NCBI GenBank assembly: GCA_963682025.1
Contig: OY821521.1
Location: 95,154,051 to 95,218,050, forward strand
Direction: 5' to 3'
Length of the DNA: 64,000 bases
Source of the DNA: Cordilura impudica
Taxonomy: Eukaryota > Arthropoda > Insecta > Diptera > Scathophagidae
Below, piece by piece: positions 22,330 through 34,771 of this stretch. The translations under genes were made by a program, and so were the position numbers. Under the pieces are notes generated by a model, which worked only from the letters and a program-made list of their open reading frames with translations, made no database searches and was not told the origin of the DNA. Numbering within the stretch: position 1 is the stretch's first letter; each line of letters starts with the position of its first letter.

Positions 22330-23960
22330 ATTTATTTTTTTCTTAAAGTACAACAAGGCGAGCGTGTTTTATCAAAATTTCATTAAAAATAAAGATTACT
22401 GAAAATGAGTTTTTCTATTAACTCAATGAAACCACTATTTAGAATTTAAGAAATATAATTCGATTCATTTCTTTTTTTAATTAACCCTTCAGTGCTCCTG
22501 GAATAAAAATATTCCATACTGATATATATATATATGGGTGTAATTGCTCCCGAATATAAATTAAAACAACTTTTAAACAATTCTTTTATAAACTTATTTT
22601 ATTTTTAAAAACTAGGTTTCTATAAAGAATAAAGAAAGAACATTGTTGGACTATAATTCAACATTGTTAAATTAAACTTGACTTTGTACAGGAAGGATGA
22701 TTTTATTTGTAAGATTCTACTATCTGGATTAAAAACTGTTTTTCTTCTACATTATTTGTTAACACTTTATAAAAATCTTTTATGAATTTAACGCCTATTT
22801 CGGCATTATCGTTTACTACAAGAAATTGTAACTCTTTTTAAAATCTTCATTAGATTGCCATGTCAATGGAGGAAATGATAAAAATTCTGCAGAAATACTA
22901 AAACAGCTGAAAAAATTTAGGGCACAAAACCGCTTAAATTATTACTTATCAAATTTTCTGAGTGAATGAATTTTCTGTTTTCGATTAGTTTCACAAATAT
23001 AGCAGAATTTTATATCTCAACCTATAATATTTTTAGGTATTTACTTTAGCTTAATATTCCAAAATTCAAAGTTTGGCCTCGGCAATTAATGGGTTAACGT
23101 TATTCGATTTATTCCAAATTTTTAGCATGGAAGATTTGCACAATTGAAGCGTCACATCTAAAAATTCAACAGCACATGGAAAATATTTGATTTTTTTTAA
23201 TAAATTGTCTTTTATTAGCTTGTGGTCATATGTGAACCCAAATCCAAAAGGGTTAATGGGGTCACATTATCTTTTTTCGAAACCCTAGGCTATTGAGATA
23301 AAATATAACACTTAAAAGTAGAAAAGTGATTAATTTTTGATGTAAAGTATTTAGAAAGAGTACTTTTACTAAATATTTCACAAAAATCTAATTTTTCTCG
23401 AAATCCCAAAAAAAAACCTTGTAAAAAAATTCAGGCAGAGAAATTTACTTAAAAATTCACACAGTTGATTCCTAATATGTATGTATGTATTTAAAAAACT
23501 TTAGAGTGCCAGAACCATTTTTTTTTTTTTTTTTTGAAATTTTGTTTAAGAAAATGTTTTAAAATGTTTTATCAAAAAATTTCCCATCTTCGGTCTCATT
23601 GCGCAATAGGTTCACAACGTGGTAATAAATCAATATGTCATATCTGAGCACTTATAGGTATATAGACCAAAAAAATGATGGCTTTAATCAATTTCTTAAG
23701 GTTGAAAAATTTTCCGTCAAATTTCATGAACTAGTGCTTTTTGGCACAAAAGTGGTCTGGGGCAGTAGCTATTTCTTGACGAGTTCTTATTCTATTTTAA
23801 GTTATATAGCCTTTTGAAAAGATAATTTAGTACTGATATCGATTCATATAACAACTTGTCGAAAAAAATTAAACTATAGAACGAAATTTTCGTTAAATCT
23901 GAAAAAATGTCGTGTTTTCCCAATATAAACACACTTGAAATTTTCAATCGATTTCCGGCG
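22330..23960. mobile_element. long-inverted-repeat hAT-type element, one-armed partial copy
   Basis: The centre (AACCCTTCAGTGCTCC, 22485) and one arm (about 23210-23950, from ATGTGAACCCAAATCC to CACTTGAAATTTTCAATCG) match the copies at 16.0 and 32.6 kb. The opposite arm and the outer tip with CACCCTA are missing. A stretch of about 500 bp (22560-23060) is extra or diverged. Confidence 0.7.
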
Positions 23961-24802
23961 CAACTTTTCTTTATCCAATTGTCCCCAAACTTCACATTTA
24001 TCAGTTTTATATAGAAAGAAAACAAACTGGACCCCGATACTCCCCAAAATGGATACATGCCTCATCCATGGTTCCGAATCGACACAAAAACTTGCCTTTA
24101 TTATAGTGAAAAATCGTCAAACACTCTATTGAAACATCTTCACGACGCACAGTGGCTGAAAATCGCTTTTCATTGGCCAAAATTCTGTAACTTTTGAACC
24201 CATCAAAATATTTAGGTAATTTTTTTAATGGATAGATATTTAGTTCAGCTTGATTCAGTTTTAATTACATTAAAATTGATTGAGGACTTTTTAAGAAATT
24301 CTAGGTCAAAGTTGAACTTTTGATTTTTTTTCAACTTTTAGAGTGAAATATGTGTTTATTATTTTTTTATTTATTAAAAAATTTAATATTTGGATTTTAA
24401 TAATAATTATATACATTTTTTGTAATAATGGGATTTTTTAATGTTACACCAAAAAATTTTTACACTCAAAAAAATTATAGCAAAATCAACTGGAGATTTT
24501 GCTATTATTAGTGAAAAATTAAAAATTTTTTGTTGTCAAATTTGCAAATATGTTTACACTCAAAGAATATTTACACTTAAAAAAACGTTAATAATATTAT
24601 CTAAAAATCTTGCTATTACTACAGAAAAAATTATTCTTTTTTGCTGTCAAATTTGATAATTTTAAAAAACATTTTATTAATAAAAACTGCAATAGATTTT
24701 AATTGCATTTGTAACAATGCAATGGTAGGTTCTCCTTACTATTATTTTTTACTAATACTATATTTTTCGTACTTATGTAACAATGAAAGGCAATCATAAT
24801 TA
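23961..24802. other. AT-rich sequence with a 110-bp tandem duplication
   Basis: Two diverged units near 24445-24545 and 24550-24655 both contain TTTACACT, CTTGCTATTA or GTTGTCAAATTTG-like blocks. No gene recognised. Confidence 0.5.
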
Positions 24803-25174
24803 CTAGGAGATTCCAGCCCTCGAAATTCGAGTGCAAATTCTAGGAAATTTTATTTTTTCATTAAATAAAGACCCTAAAGGTATGCTAGTCAATTATAGCC
24901 AATTCACAAATCAACACAAAAAAACAAACTCATTTTTATTACAAACATTTTAACAAATTTAATAAACACACACATAGCATTGTATAATTTTATATATGTG
25001 TTAGTAGCAATTTTAAATGCGATTTACTTAAAATAAAGGAAAAAATTAAAAAATCTGTAAATCTGCAAAACCGCTAAAAAGAAATACCTTTCAAATAATA
25101 TATGTCATATCGGGATAAAACAGTAGAACAAAACATCGGTCACAAGAAATCGCCTAGCCTATTAATATTATAGA
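24803..25174 (-). mobile_element. non-autonomous Helitron, family 1
   Basis: Minus-strand start TCTATAATATTAATAGG at 25174 and CTAG at 24803-24806, flanked by A and T. The palindrome CTCGAAATTCGAG lies near 24820. Confidence 0.95.
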
Positions 25175-25199
25175 TTATTCATTTACTTATATATTGATT

Positions 25200-25700
25200 G
25201 CAAATATTCCATATTTTGTTCTGTGTTATTTCTGTTCTTTAGTTTTTTGACTTCTTCATCTAAATCCACATTTTTGGTCAATATGTTGTACATAGTACAT
25301 TTTGAAATGTCTATCATTTCAGCTAGCTCATGCACCTTCAGCTGACAATTATGCAATACCATTTTGCGGATTTTTTAACCGCTTTTCGTCTTGCAGCTCG
25401 AATGGCCTCTCATATTTTATATGCGTATATGTATGAAGAAGCGGACTCCCCCAGCATAGAATCTAGCTCGGCTTTAATATTGGTTGAAGGACCTTTCAAA
25501 TTAAAGTATTGAATTATATAACGGTGACCAATTTTTTCCATGTTTACACATTCATTGGGGTCGTTTACTTCGATGGCTCCAAAATATTTAAATATGTTTT
25601 ATAAAGTTGCCGCTTTTCAAAGATTTCCTTTTCCTACTGCCGCATTCTATATCTAGATCGGGTTGTTGTGGGACCGCCCTGGTACCATCAAGTTTAAAAT
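25200..25700 (-). pseudogene. possible transposase N-terminal (HTH) remnant
   Basis: Minus-strand codons near 25355-25200 read LKVHELAEMIDISKCTMYNI, which resembles a helix-turn-helix of mariner-like transposases (L-x-V-x-E-I-A-E-x-x-x-I-S-x-x-x-V). Upstream, 25430-25380 reads EAIRAARRKAVKKSA in another frame. No catalytic block is present. It could equally be a chance or unrelated coding remnant. Confidence 0.3.
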
Positions 25701-25787
25701 CTATAAGCAACGCTTTGCAATTCAATAAATTTATTTTTCATACTATAATTTTAATAAAAGTTTTCAAATACATATTTTTTTTCTCTG

Positions 25788-26140
25788 TGGTCAGGGTTTA
25801 GTGAGTTTGTGATGATGTTTGTAACTACAAATTAGCGATGTCCGTATGTCTGTCTGTCCGTTTGTCTATATGTGTGTCCATGTAATATATATTAATATTG
25901 AATTTGGTATATAAGCTTCTATCGGCCATAGGACGATCGCTATTGAAATTGGTCAGAATTGGTCCATGTTAAGACCCAGCAACCACACAAATAACCTCCT
26001 ATCACATTGACTTAAATTGCCGTAAGATCCAAATTATCATAGTAAATGATTTGGAGTAATATAAGTAAGTGACTTTAGTAAATATTCGAAATTCATGGTA
26101 TCGTAAAATCGGTCTAATCCAACTATAATTTTCTTACTTG
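25788..26140 (+). mobile_element. Helentron-like element, decayed and internally deleted
   Basis: The GTCY core (25838-25875), GAATTTGGTATATAAGCTTC and the 3' end TATAATTTTCTTACTTG remain. The 5' subterminal repeat and most of the 3' third are gone, and the hairpin is degraded (CGGTCTAATCCAACTA). Confidence 0.75.
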
Positions 26141-26740
26141 CTTTTACAAAAAACTGCTGAATTTTAACTTGTGAGATGGGAGTTTAAAAATTATATATTT
26201 ATTTAATTATAATTAATTTTTATTAACATTCCCCATGTTCCTTAGAAAACAATTTTTAGAAGCGGGAGATCGTCACATGTCGGCATTTGCTTTACAACAA
26301 AAAAATTGTTCGTTTCGCATAAAATAGTTTTGGTTTGTTGCTGGGTAAATCAGTTCGAATAAGATAACGTAAAAAATGATAACACGTAATAATCATACGT
26401 GTCGAGAATTAATACTGGACTTTAAATATTCACGTTTATGAGATAACTACAACCAAAAACATTGATTATGTCTGCTGATTTTATAAGAAATAGATATATT
26501 TTTATACGTACATAATTTCTACTTCAGTCAAAATATTATTTTTTTGGTATTGAAAATCGAGGCATATTAATAAACCAAGTTAATATTACGATGATGTTAC
26601 AACATGAAAATAAATATTTACTCCGATCAAGATAAAAAATATCAAATTATATTAAAGAACGAAGACATGAAAAGTATCCTCTTTGCAAATAAATTTACCA
26701 TGTCAAAAAAGTAATAAATTCCATGTAAATTTAAAAAAAA
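26141..26740. other. AT-rich sequence, nothing recognised
   Basis: No supported feature. Confidence 0.45.
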
Positions 26741-26747
26741 ACAAGTA

Positions 26748-26830
26748 TTCAAAAATGGTTGTGGAAGCGTAATGGTTTTGAGCTGCTCTCATCGTATGGT
26801 ATTTATTGGCGCCAAGTCTTAGAATAAGTA
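26748..26830 (+). pseudogene. Tc1-like transposase fragment
   Basis: Codons KNGCGSVMVLSC match the conserved K-x-G-G-G-S-V-M-V-W-G-C block of Tc1-like transposases, which lies between the first and second catalytic Asp. The next residues quickly lose similarity and reach a stop. No catalytic residue and no terminal repeats are present. Only about 20 codons are convincing. Confidence 0.45.
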
Positions 26831-26839
26831 ACTGTGGAA

Positions 26840-27754
26840 TTTTTAGCAGTTTAACGACCCAAAACGACCACACATCAAATATTCCTTTTCTATGTGAATT
26901 TGTGAGACAAATGTTTAATATTTTAGCTTCATCCCCTTATTTTATTGTAGCGAATACGAGTTATGAATTTTATTTTTATATTTTAATTTGTAAGATCCTA
27001 AGATATCTAGTGCAATGTTTCCTTTAGTTATTAACGTTGTATTTCCCTTGTCTTTTTCCATTTTGTAATTCTTTGTCATTTAAACAAAATTTTAATAACT
27101 TAATAAATGTGTTCTTAGAACCCTCTAAGAACTCCAGCACAGCTAAGTGCTTTTATTTCAGTGAAATGTCATTAAATTTGCTACTTGTTGCGCCGAAATC
27201 TGTTCCTATTGCTTGACTTCAAGTGACGGATATATTTTTTTAAGTATTCATATCCTTCTTCTATATTTCAATGATATCTCCATCACTACTCTAGCTATTT
27301 TTTTAATTGCTCTATCTACGGTTATATAAATACCTATTCGGCGTATTAAATTTGTAAATTAGAATACATAAAAACAATTATAAAAAAATGTGTGATGAGC
27401 AAATCCCTTTGAGCAAGATACGGTTTTGTGGCGTAAAAATAATAATGTTTAATAAATATTCGTACGTGTAGACACTTTGTTGAGTTGAGTTTAAATACTC
27501 AAGTTCATCGATTACTATAACAAAAAAACATTAATTTTGCAATTTTATTTATTTGTACTTTTACTTTTTGTTTTGATCTGAACCCGCAAATAGTGACGAG
27601 CAAAACTGGTCCAGTTTTAGCACAGCTAGTACAACAACAACATATTAAAAGACGACAGCACTTTTGAAAACAACTGGTTTTTAGCCAACTGCTGGTAATA
27701 AATGCGATTACTTAGACTCAATTTGATCGATAATAATCAAATTTTAGTACATGC
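26840..27754. other. AT-rich sequence, nothing recognised
   Basis: A 73-codon frame at 26806-27027 has no recognisable family. Confidence 0.45.
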
Positions 27755-27832
27755 ATATATGAATGTGTGTATGTTCATTAATGTGTGTATGTGTATTTGT
27801 GTGTGTATGTGTATTTGTGTGTGTATGAACTA
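27755..27832. repeat. TGTATGTG-type microsatellite
   Basis: Runs of TGTGTGTATGTGTATT repeated about five times with interruptions. Confidence 0.8.
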
Positions 27833-27865
27833 ATTAACATTTGTTAATAAAGTATGACATATGAC

Positions 27866-27945
27866 AATAAAACAATTAAGAGAGTTAAATTCGGCTACAC
27901 CGAATCTTTGCTACCTTCCACCTGAGTTATGTTTTTACTAGTTAA
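27866..27945 (-). mobile_element. 3' end of a related Helentron-like subfamily (CGGC hairpin)
   Basis: AAATTCGGCTACACCGAAT is a hairpin followed by TACCTTCCACC. It resembles the ends at 41.83 and 63.36 kb. The terminal CTTACTTG is decayed here. Confidence 0.5.
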
Positions 27946-28036
27946 TTGTAAGATGCCGTATTCATCTGAAAAGGCAAATTTTTATAAAAGGTAGTTGTTT
28001 AATAAAAAAGCAGTTGTTTTTATAAAGGGTTATTTT

Positions 28037-29612
28037 TATACCTTATACCACTAAGTGGTTTGGGTATAATGACTTTGTGCTGCTGTTTGTAACAACCAAA
28101 AATATTTGACCTACACTCATCTTTAATTATACCGATCGAATCAGAATCACTATCTGATTCGATTTAACGATGTCCGTCCGTCCGTCCGTCTGTGTGTCCA
28201 TGTAAAGCTTGTAATCAAACTGCAGGTCGCAAATATGAATATATTTTGCTGAAATTTGGTACATAAGCTTTTATCGGCCATGGGATAAACGCTATTGAAA
28301 TTGGTGAGAATCGGTCCATGTTCAGACCTAGCCCCCATACAAATGACACCTATGAAATCAACATATATTGCCATAAGATCCAAATTATCATACAAATCTT
28401 AGTCAAATTGGGTTTGTGTGTACATATTACATCCATTAATTAGTAGTCCAAAAATGATACCTATTGGACAACTCTTAGTCATAGGCCCCATATAGAGCTG
28501 CTTCCCGATCTTCACTTAAATCTATCAAAAAACAAGTAAGAAAATTATAGTCGGTCTAGCCCGACTATACGATACCCTATACCATGGTTAAGAGACCCTA
28601 TCTCTTCAATCCAACTAATTGGATATAGCAAATATGAATAAACCAAATTTGAGTGGCATTTTTATTAATTTTTTTCGCTGCAGATATGAAAAAGTTCATA
28701 TCGGATACTATATTTAAATGGGGACTAGGTCAAAAAATGGACCGATCCTGACCATATTTGGTAAAGTCACTTATACTTTGAAAAAATATATACAAACCAA
28801 ATTTGAGAAAAATCTGTGCAATATTTTTGTTTTTTGATAGATTTAAGTGAAGATCGGGAAGCAGCTCTATATGGGGCCTATGACTAAGAATTGTCCAATA
28901 GGGATCATTTTTGGAGTACTGATTAACGGATGTAATATATACATACAAACGCAATTTGACTAACATTTGTGTGATAATTTGGATCTTATGGCAATATATG
29001 TTGATTTCATAGGGGTCATTTGTATGGGGGCTAGGTCTGAACATGAACCGATTCTCACCAATTTCAATAGCGTTCATCCCATGGCCGATAAAAGATCAAA
29101 TACCAAATTTCATCAAAATATATTCATATTTGCGACATGCAGTTTGATTACAAGCTTTACATGGACACACAGACGGACGGACATCGTTAAATCGAATCAG
29201 ATAGTGATTCTGATCCGATCGGTATAATTAAAGATGGGTGTAGGTCAAATATTTTTGGTTGTTACAAACAGCAGCACAAAGTCATTATACCCAAACCACA
29301 TAGTGGTATAGGGTATAAAAAAATATTGCACTGATTCTTCTCAAATTTTGTTTGTATTATTTTTGCAAAATACAAGAGACTTTACCAAACATGGTCAGGA
29401 TCGGTCCATTTTTGGGCCTAGTCCGCATATAGATATAGCATCCGATATGAACTTTTTCATCTCTGCAGCCAAAAAATTAATAAAAATCCCACTCAAATTT
29501 GGTTTATGCTTATTTTCTATATCCAGTTAGTTGGGTCTATGAGATAGGGTCTCTAAAGCATGATATAGGGTATCGTATAGTCGGTCTAGACCGACTATAA
29601 TTTTCTTACTTG
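28037..29612 (+). mobile_element. Helentron-like element, outer copy of second nested pair
   Basis: The 5' part is 28037-28532 and the 3' part 29318-29612, split by an antisense copy. It starts TATACCTTATACCAC and ends TTTTCTTACTTG at 29612. The break is in the same T-run as in the pair at 1.0-2.6 kb: on the outer element's reverse strand the right flank reads TTTTTTGATAG. Confidence 0.9.
28533..29317 (-). mobile_element. Helentron-like element, inner antisense copy
   Basis: 785 bp with both termini (complement of CAAGTAAG at 28533, GGGTATA at 29311-29317). Hairpin TAGTCGGTCTAGCCCGACTA. It belongs to a different subfamily from its host copy (for example CTCTTCAATCCAACTAATTG versus GTCTATGAGATAGGG on the other strand). 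Confidence 0.9.
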
Positions 29613-29694
29613 TTTAAAGATAGGTTCGTTTTTAAGAAAATGTAATTTTCAAAACAAAGCTATTTTGCTATAAAAGTACTTTTTAGGCATTAGG

Positions 29695-31217
29695 CAGAAT
29701 GTTAATAATGATAATGTTAGTGTTTCGTGACCTCTCTAAGGCCTTTAAGTCCATTAACCATGTGAGAATGATTTATAAGCTAAGAGATGAATTTGGGTTC
29801 TCGGGCTCTGCATGTAAGCTCATTTTATCCTGGCTGGTAGATCACAGTTTGTCGTTGTTAATGGTGTTAATTCTGGTTTGTTGTAGAACTGTAGAACTTT
29901 CTTATTTGCTGACAATATTTTTTTGTTATTTAGTGGGATCGTAACTTTTCCGATGGTTTGGAAAATAACATCAATTTATGTCTGGATCGCGTTTTCCGAT
30001 GGACTTCAGATAACTCGTTAGTTATCAATTCTTCTAAAACTAAGGCTATGATGTTTGGTCCAAATAATCGATTTATCCTTGATCTGAATATTTTTCTGGT
30101 GATGATGAGATTGAGTTTGTTTGTCATCATAGATGTTTAGGTTTCGTGTTGGATAGTAAACTTTCATTTGAGTCCCATACTAATGCTTTGGCTGGTAGAG
30201 TTTGGGGTAATTTGCGTAGGATTTATTCTTCTAATGTTTTTTTACCTTTTCACATTACCGAAAGCTGGCTCATGCGCTCTTAATGTCCCAAGTTCTATAT
30301 GGATTTGAAGTTTTTAGTGGTACTATTGAGATACATCTCACGAGGTTAAAACGTACTGTTAATACTATTGTGAGGTTTGTTTATAGTGTCCGATTCCGTG
30401 ATCATATTTCTAGCTATGTTCGTCGGTTTCTTGGTTGTTCTTTTGAGGATTTCGTTAAATATCGTATGTTGAGTTTGTTTCATAAGATTGTGAAGAATGG
30501 TAGGCCTGCTCGTCTTTGTAATGCCTTTTTCTTTTCACGGTCTACTAGAAATCCTCAAATTTTTATTCCAAGAATTGTACGTTCTATCTATGAAAGGTAT
30601 TTTGTGGTTAGGATTTCTCGTTTCTGGAATATTTTGCTTCATGAATTGCGCATTTTTTCACATTCGAATAATGTATTTCGGTTAAAATTATTAGAGTTTT
30701 TTGGTACTCATTAAAAGGGGTTCTATATTAGGTTTTGTCCTTGGATCATGGCTCTATTGAATATGATTCAGAGTTTAGTTTATTGAGCGTTGAGAATTTG
30801 TTTTCATAATATATTTTACATTATAAATATAACAAATCTAAATGGAAATGAATATTTTTTTGTATAATATCAAATTCGCATCTTTTAGTGAAACTCCCTT
30901 TTGAAATTAATGTTGTGTTCTAATCTTATTTTATTTTTATTTGTTTATTTTTATAAACTTGTTATATACAACATGTTAACTTTTAATTTTTAAATTTATC
31001 TTGATTTGAGTCTTTTCTGACTGGGATTTTAAACAGTTTTATACTATTCTTTTAAATTTGCTTCATATAAGATTTTGGCTGGGGAGCCAATTTGAGGTGT
31101 AAAGTATTTGTTAGTTAAGTAGCTCAGGTTTTATTTATTTGCTGTGTAATATATATTTTTTGGCCTGGATGGCTTTTTATATTACGAAACTAATTTGAAA
31201 TAAATAAATAAATAAAA
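29695..31217 (+). pseudogene. non-LTR retrotransposon, 5'-truncated, with 3' tail
   Basis: The RT palm begins near 29725 with RDLSKAFKSINHVRMIYKL and DEFGFSGSACKLILSWL. The catalytic box follows near 29905 but reads FADN instead of F/Y-A-D-D. After a frameshift come SDNSLVINSSKTKAMMFG (about 30010-30060). The C-terminal region runs 30283-30714 (MSQVLYGFEVFSGTIEIHL to ELRIFSHSNNVFRLKLLEFF), as in insect CR1/Jockey-group elements. A 500-bp 3' untranslated stretch ends in (TAAA)n at 31200-31217. Frameshifts near 29945, 30110 and 30240 and the lost Asp show it is inactive. Truncation at the 5' end is normal for target-primed insertion. Confidence 0.85.
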
Positions 31218-31224
31218 AGAACTT

Positions 31225-32185
31225 TTTAGAAAAAGATATTATGAACGAGAAGGTCCTTTTTTAAAGAAATGTACTTTTTGAAGTAATTGTAGATTTTTAA
31301 GAAAATACACTTTTTAGAAGAGATAGTATTTTAAGAAAAGGTGCATTTAGATAATAAACATTCTTAATAAAAGGAAATTCTTCAAGCACATGTACTTTTT
31401 TCAGAATATGTAACTTTTCGAGATAAAGCACTTTTTTATGAAATCGCACTTTTTTCAGAAAATGTATTTTTTTTTTTTTTTTTTGAGAATAGGTATTTTT
31501 TTAATTAAAGTTACTTTTTAATAAAAAGTACTTTTTTAAGAAAAGATGGGGTTTTAAGAAAATTTACATTTTAAGAAAATGTACTTTTCTAAGAAAATGT
31601 ACTTTTTTTAAGAAAATGTACTTTTCTAAGAAAATTAACTATTTTAGAAAAATCAATTTTTAATAAAAATTTACTTTTTTAAGAAAATTTACTTTTTTAG
31701 AATAGGTACTTTTTTATGAATTTTTTACTTATTTAAGAAAAAATACTTTTTATGAAAATGCATTCTTTTATGCGGAGGTACTTTTTTAAAAAAGGTGCTT
31801 TTTTGATATGTCTGAAAATGTATGAAAATTTAATTTTTTAATAAAATATAGTTTTTTAAGAAAAAGTTCTTTTTTGTGATTGAGTTAGATAATAAACTTT
31901 TTTTAAGAAAATGTACTTTTTTAAGAAAAAGAACTTTTTTATGAAAATGTTCTTTCTTAAGAGGTGCTTTTTTGAGAACATTTACTTTTTTAAGAAAATA
32001 CTTAAAAGAAAGATTTTTTTGAATAAACTTAATATTTTTATGATAATCTACTTTTCTAAGAAAAAGTACTTTTATAAGTAAAATTACTTTTTTAAGAAAA
32101 AATATTTTTTTTAAGAACAGATGGTTTTTTAAGAAAAAGTACTTTTTTATGAAAATTGAGTTTTTTTTAAGAAAATGTGTGTTTC
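31225..32185. repeat. T-rich minisatellite array, ~950 bp
   Basis: About 45-50 degenerate units of 17-20 bp, consensus near ACTTTTTTAAGAAAATGT, with unit length varying through the T-run. Same family as 1-178 and 57.32-57.55 kb. Confidence 0.85.
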
Positions 32186-32618
32186 CTGAAGTATTTTGTT
32201 AACCATACAGCGTAAGAGAGTATATCAGTGTGACAGTGATGTACATATATTTTAAAGTATATTTTTGTAGCTGTTAGCGTCTTTAGGGGGTGTCTCCGCA
32301 TTTCCCACATTTTAAATATCAATCTCCTCGAAATAATGGCAATTATTATTTTACCCAACTATTTTGTAACTAAGCGAAAGATAAATTATACTATGTTCAG
32401 ACGGACAGCAAAATTCAAGGTTCGCTCTGTCATTCATGGTTCGTTCACCAATCCTGATTGAACCAACATGTTTCGCCACACAAAATTTTGACAGCGAAAT
32501 CTCTTGCTTCATTTTGAATCATGTTGGAAACCAAGAAAAATTTACTATCATCTCCAAAATTAATGTGTACAATAAAATATATAAAATCATTGAACAAATG
32601 TAAAGTATATATTTACAT
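32186..32618. other. unannotated sequence
   Basis: Nothing recognised. The 8-bp duplication ATTTACAT of the next element lies at its end (32611-32618). Confidence 0.5.
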
Positions 32619-34196
32619 TAGGGTGGCCCTGTCGGTCTCATCCCCTAGAAATATGCGAATAGCAAAAAAACTGAGAAATACAAAGTTTTGGGTCAATCAA
32701 AAAACGTCTAGTCGTGGCGCAAAGCGATTGAAAATTTCAAGTGTGTTTATATGGCGAAAATATGACTTTTTTTTTCAGATTTTACGAAAATTTCGTTCTA
32801 TAGTTTAATTTTACCGACAAGCTGTTATATAATTCGGGATCAGTATTAAATTATCCTTTCAAAAGGCTATAAAACTTCAAAATCGAATAAAACCTCGCCA
32901 AGAAATAGCAAATGCTCCAGACCACTTTTGTGGTGAAATTTGACGGCATTTTTTTCAACTTTGAGAAATTGATTAAAGCCATCATTCTTTTTTGGTCTCT
33001 ATACTTATAAGTACTCAGATATGAAGTATTGTTTTATTACCACGTTGTTAACGTATTGCGCATTGAGACCGAAAATTGGAAATGTTTTTGATAAAATTTT
33101 TAAAACTCCTTTTTCAAGTTTGAAAAAATTTTTTTAAACAAAATTTAAAAAAATTAATATATTACTTTAAGGTTTTATTAAATACATGTTGCAGATTAAC
33201 TGTGTGAATTTTTAAGTAAATCCCTCTACCAGAATTTTTTTGACAAGGATTTTATTTTTGCGGATTTCGAGAAAACTTGGATTTTTGTGAAATATTCTGT
33301 AAATGTACTCTTTCTAAATACTTTGTATCAAAAATTCATCACTTTTCTACTTTTAAATGATATATTTTATCTTCATAGCCTAGGGTTTCGAAAAAAAAAA
33401 TTACTCAATTAACCCTTTTGGAATTGGGGTCACATATGACCCAAAGCTAATAAAAGAAAATTTATTCAAAAAAGTCGAATATTTTTTAAGTGCTGTCCAA
33501 TTTTTAAATGCGACGCTTAAAATATAATAACCAAATGTGAAGAAGTTTCGTTCCAAAAATTTTGGATAAATCCGAGAACGTTAACCCATTATTTGCCAAG
33601 GCCAGATTTGGATTTTAAGATATTTTTAAATAAAAATTACCGAGAACGAGTTTTTCTATTACACTCGATGAAACCACTATGTAAAATTTAAGAAAAATAA
33701 TTCGTTTAACTTTTTTTTTATTTAACCCTTCAGTGCTCCTGAGATCAAAATTATCCATTGTGATATATCTCTGGTGCAATTGTCTGCTTATTGCTCGAAT
33801 GATGGCTTTAATCAATTTCTCAAAGTTGAAAAAATGCCATCAAATTTCATGACCTAATTTTTTTTTGGCACAAAAGTGGTCTGGGGCATTTGCTATTTCT
33901 TGGCGAAGTTTTATTCGATTTTGAAGTTTATAGCCTTTTGAAAGGATAATTTAATACTGATGCCGAATTATATAACAGCTTGTCGGTAAAATTAAACTAT
34001 AGAACGAAATTTTCGTAAAATCTGAAAAAAAGTCATATTTTCCCATATAAACACACTTGAAATTTTCAATCGCTTTGCGCCACGACTAAACGTTTTTTGA
34101 TTGGACCAAAACTTTGTATTTCTCAGTTTTTATTGCTATATTTCTAGGTGGTGAGACCGACAGTTTGAACACTTTTTTTTATTAAGAGCCACCCTA
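32619..34196. mobile_element. long-inverted-repeat hAT-type element with 8-bp duplication
   Basis: Starts TAGGGTGGCCCT and ends GAGCCACCCTA. The direct repeat ATTTACAT flanks it (32611-32618 and 34197-34204). The left arm is full (32619-33430); the right arm keeps only its outer 400 bp (33800-34196), joined to the centre (AACCCTTCAGTGCTCCTGAG, 33723) by a deletion. The centre is in opposite orientation relative to the 16.0-kb copy. Confidence 0.9.
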
Positions 34197-34204
34197 ATTT
34201 ACAT

Positions 34205-34771
34205 ATATATATCTAACTAAAAAAAATCTAAAACCGCGTCAAATATTTGCACAAAAAATATAAACGTCAAAATGAAACAAGAACAATCTGAACAGGGTAC
34301 TAGATAAAGCAAGAGAATTAAAAAATTTCACATCTCTAGCCTTTGCTTACATATATACTAACTTCGCTAGTGAAAATACCATATATAATATTAGAATATC
34401 AATGAATTGCACTCAAAGTGGCGCGTCACTAATGATCTAAGTCAATGTCTATAGCTACTTACTTTTTCTGCAGTGTTCTGTCGAAGTGCAAAAATTTTTC
34501 GTGTTTTTCCTTAAAGTGATAAAAATCTAAATTCAATACTTTGCAAGTGCATTTTTTTATCTAGACTATTAAAAGTAACAATTTTATGATGGAACCATCA
34601 ACTTAAGGTATTTTAATATATACTTAAGTAATTTTGTTTTGATGTTTTTTGTAAAAATATTTTTAATATTAAAAAGAAAAAACTTCAAATTTAGAGTGTT
34701 TTAAAATTTTTGATGGAATGCAACTAAAAATTTAGAAATTTGTTAGATTTGACTTCATTTTTTCAGACATA
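34205..34771. other. unannotated sequence
   Basis: Nothing recognised. Confidence 0.45.
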
